Positions 21,142-24,066 of a stretch of 24,066 bases of DNA are shown one piece after another. The stretch's first letter is position 1. Each line of letters begins with the position of its first letter. The stretch comes from Cerioporus squamosus (lineage: Eukaryota > Basidiomycota > Agaricomycetes > Polyporales > Polyporaceae): the NCBI GenBank assembly GCA_022592435.1, contig JABYQS010000417.1, forward strand, positions 1-24,066. The letters are read 5' to 3'. The notes under the pieces are model-generated. The model had not been told where the DNA came from. It worked only from the letters and a program-made list of their open reading frames with translations, and made no database searches. The translations under genes and the position numbers were made by a program.

Positions 21142-22641
21142 TCAGCACTGGGTGTTTTGATACACTTGGGTGGCGAAGCACTGTCCGAAGCCCAGCATGA
21201 GTACAAGTACGAAACATAAGATGAATACCGAGACTCGATGGACGCACGTTGTAGTTGTCAGCGTTGCGGACCGCCTGGCTGGGGCTCGACGACGCGAGGC
21301 TCTGATCGTACGAGCACCCATAGCCGACATCAGTGGTGCCAGAGAGGGCATGCGTGAGCTCGTGGAGGACGGTACCGCCGCGGATGTTGCGGGACGCGAC
21401 GGTCGTGCCGCTGCAGAGGCGGGAAGTGGTGACCTCGTTGTAGAAGATCGAGCAGAAGCTGCCATTGGCCATGCGCCGATCAGCAGAGGGATCACGGTAT
21501 GCAAGCTTGGCAGATACTACGTACTAGATGTTGGTGGTGGAAGTCACGGTGTAGGCGATCACACCCGGGTCGCAGACGTCGTAGGGGTCACTGCAGGAGA
21601 GCGTACGACTGCTCGAGTTCTCGCTGGCGACGGCCTGTGCAGGTAGGAGTGAATGATAGCCTCGGAGACGAGCAGTTACGTAGGACATACAGAGAAGACG
21701 TTGCGGACAGTGCTGGTCTGCAATGTTGAGGTTAACAGGAACTCTGAAGCTTAGCGACGGGTTGTAATTACCGAGGAAGAACCAAAGTAAGATCTGAACA
21801 GGCTGTCCGCCCCGTTGCTGGAGATGTAGTTGGCCACGACCGAAGCCAGAGACTTGGCCTCAGAGTAGCTGAAGAGGTGAACACAAGCAGTGCATCAGGG
21901 ACTATCCAGACAACTTGTTTGCTACAAGGATCGCGGAAGCGCACCTGGAGGAGATGAAGCTGCTCTCACTGCTGTTGGAGCAGCTGACCCGGGCACGCTT
22001 CTCATGAGCCTTCATCTCGCGCTTGGCGACGTCGCTCTTGACGTTAACCTTAACCTTGCTCGCGCTGACTTTGTATGCGTTAGGCTTCGCATCGGCCTCC
22101 ACCACCTGGAAGTCCGTCACGGGCTCGAACTCAAAGGCCCCTGTGCCGAGTTCCTCGAAGTTGTACAGAGGCGCAACTGATGGCCGACGTCACTACACCA
22201 GGACCCAGGGAGGAGGCGCAGCGTACTCACCCTCGTGCTCGACGACGACGGTTTCGCCGGCAGGGATGACGACGTAGGCGGACTCGTCAACCGCGTCGAG
22301 GTCGATCTGGAGCTTGATACCGGTGAAGTTGGCGACGAGACCATCCTTACTGACCGTGAAGGAGCGGGTCGGATAGTGGTTGTCGAGGATTGTACCGAAC
22401 TTCAGGACCTTGACGTCCTCCGAGCCGGTGTTCGTCACAGCAGCGGTGACCTTGATGTCGTCGATGGAGTGGACCTCGGTCGGCGCTGAAAAGTGGGTGC
22501 ATCAGCGACCTGTAGTTGCGCGTACATGGCGAAGAGGGGAGGCGCACCGGTGACCGACACCTCAAGAGCCGGGGCACGCTTCGCCGGGGTGGCGAGCGAG
22601 AGCGCGGACAGGGCAAGGGTGACGAAGGCGAGCGAGAACAT
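21142..22641 (-). CDS. Secreted M35 metalloprotease (deuterolysin/aspzincin type)
   Basis: A zinc endopeptidase expected in the culture fluid. Eight exons: 22641-22548, 22485-22231, 22176-21945, 21868-21772, 21717-21691, 21634-21525, 21458-21248 and 21180-21142, in consistent phases, 354 aa. The start MFSLAFVTLALSALSLA is a signal peptide, followed by a propeptide-like beta-rich region (KVTAAVTNTGSEDVKVLKFG). A dibasic site HEKR, followed by ARVSC, is the likely Kex2 boundary of the mature enzyme. The catalytic motif HELTH is at about residues 304-308; GTTDVGYG follows at 312-319 and supplies the third zinc ligand, Asp, which defines aspzincins. Cysteines in RLCSG, YGCS and the last residues NTQC suit disulfides of a secreted protein. 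The fifth exon is only 27 nt. It could be closer to peptidyl-Lys metalloendopeptidases than to classical deuterolysin; the sequence alone does not decide this. Confidence 0.93.
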
Positions 22642-22723
22642 GACCGGCTATGCAGCTAGAGACTGAGGAGGCGAAGACTGAACTCGAGAGTCTGCGGTCT
22701 GTCTCTTTCGCAAACAAATCATC

Positions 22724-22730
22724 TTTTATA
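22724..22730 (-). promoter_or_regulatory. TATA box of the M35 protease gene
   Basis: On the minus strand the sequence is GGTATAAAAGATG, with TATAAAA 83-89 nt upstream of the ATG at 22641. The position and match to consensus make it a good core promoter element for a highly inducible secreted-enzyme gene. Confidence 0.65.
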
Positions 22731-22734
22731 CCTG

Positions 22735-24066
22735 CTGTGATTTGTTTGCCAAGAGAGGATGTGTTTGAGCCAAGCGCAGAGAAGTCGTGTGCAGCATGTG
22801 GTAGCAAGTTGGGCCGAGCCGCGGGATGCCTACGGAGACTGGTAGTCTGATGATGATTTCATGCCTTCCGGCGGATGGACGAGCGGTCGAGACGAAGTAC
22901 ATGAGCGCGTGCCATTGCGGGAACGAGCAGCACAAGAGGGTGAACCATGCTCCGAGGAGAGATAGAAGCCAACATCATGTGGGAGAGAGTTCTGCTTGAG
23001 GGGCGTGTCAGGGCGTGTCTGGCCATACATCAGTCACGGTCTCCGAAAGTGCTCTCTTTGTCCGATCGGGAACAAATGCAATTCACAACGTCGCGCACTT
23101 CGACTAGCACAGTGATGCACCCGCAAGCATAGAGTGCTGCTGCAGTGCATGATTTACCAGCGTCTTGTCCTGTGAATCCCGATGTGCAGTCAGCTTTCTC
23201 TGAGTCAATCCGAAAGTTCAGGAGACCGGACGTACGGCGGTCAATTGTCCCGCAGACAGCGAAGTACCCAAGGAACGTGACCTGATAGTGTTATGTGTCC
23301 TTGGCACGGCCACCGCCGGCGGCCTGTGACCTAGACGCAGATGTTCCGAAGCAGCACCAACGATGAAATATATAATAAGGTTCGTACATACCATTGTGGG
23401 CAATGCCGCAGACTACCTGCTATCGGAGCCGTCTTCGCGGGAGATCAGAAGTAGTGAAGAACCTCCTGTGCTGTCTTACCCAACCTGCCCATGTGTTGCT
23501 CAAAATCAAGCTCAATGCCGGCACTGTTCATTGATAAGTACGGCGCGCCCGCCAAGCCGACGCAATGGGCTTGATATGCGTCGGATCTTCAGAAGCTTCA
23601 GACGTCATGCTGGATGCTTCGCAGATATGGGCGGCGGTAGCGAGGGCTACTGAACACTAGATAGTTCGTCAGCTGCACGTATCGTCGGTTTGCTCGGACA
23701 TCCCGGTCAGGCAACCCACCAAGGATATATCCCGGAGGGGATCAATGGATCAATTGGCTTGGCAAGACACGAAGGTCTTGCAGCGAACTTCGTTCACGGG
23801 AGATGAGCTTGAGTACGTGACATTTTGACGGGAGTGTCAGTAGCCGGAGTAGTAGGCCGCCGTGCACCGGCGGCAGTACGATAGGGATGTGTGTGAGGGC
23901 GAACCTAGTAGCACTACATAACATTGAAGATGAGGGCGTGCCAACCGGCGATTGTTGCAATGATTTCCTGCTCGCGGATTTGAAGTGCATATAGCTGATT
24001 CCAATTCGTTACATGCGAGCTCAAAACAAGCATCTATGGCTCGACAGCCATCACGTAGCCGCCGCT
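22735..24066. other. Region without a recognisable gene
   Basis: About 1.3 kb upstream of the protease gene up to the window edge. All open frames are short, and none shows a splice chain or a protein motif that I recognise. The left part probably holds regulatory sequence for the protease. A gene that begins beyond the right edge cannot be excluded. Confidence 0.45.

Overview
This looks like a piece of a filamentous basidiomycete genome, probably an Agaricomycete. Genes are split by many short GT-AG introns of about 50-60 nt. There is an F-box-like gene, a fungal methylthioadenosine phosphorylase, a secreted M35 metalloprotease, and three tandem copies of a mushroom-type domain that I recognise as DUF6697-like. 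All exon models were made by eye from splice signals, reading frame and comparison between copies; no database was searched.

Layout. (1) 165-2480, minus: a secreted repeat-protein gene in which almost every protein repeat (21-23 residues) is its own phase-0 mini-exon, giving about 17 tandem copies separated by introns of 50-59 nt. This is the most unusual object here. (2) About 2600-4730: no convincing gene. (3) 4731-7364, minus: multipass membrane protein of unknown function, five exons. (4) 7365-8088: intergenic, with a GTC/GTT-rich simple repeat. (5) 8089-9694, plus: F-box/leucine-rich-type gene with an apparent frameshift near 9222. (6) 9695-10916: no clear gene, two G-quadruplex-prone tracts. 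(7) 10917-12314, plus: intronless, low-complexity hypothetical protein. (8) 12495-19077, minus: three tandem DUF6697-like paralogues, here called A (12495-14517), B (14781-16627) and C (17068-19077). A and B are intact; C carries a one-base deletion and a duplicated exon. (9) 19686-20922, plus: methylthioadenosine phosphorylase, divergent from paralogue C. (10) 21142-22641, minus: secreted M35 aspzincin protease, convergent with the phosphorylase. (11) 22735-24066: no recognisable gene.

The genes do not form a pathway or cluster. The phosphorylase is a housekeeping purine and methionine salvage enzyme. The protease and the mini-exon repeat protein are both secretory cargo. The three paralogues form a local family expansion. 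The best candidate for an under-described system is the mini-exon gene. Its product has a signal peptide and repeated dibasic (Kex2-type) sites, so it may be a precursor of many short Gly/Arg/Ser peptides. Because each repeat exon is a multiple of three and in phase 0, exon skipping or exon gain would change repeat number without breaking the frame.
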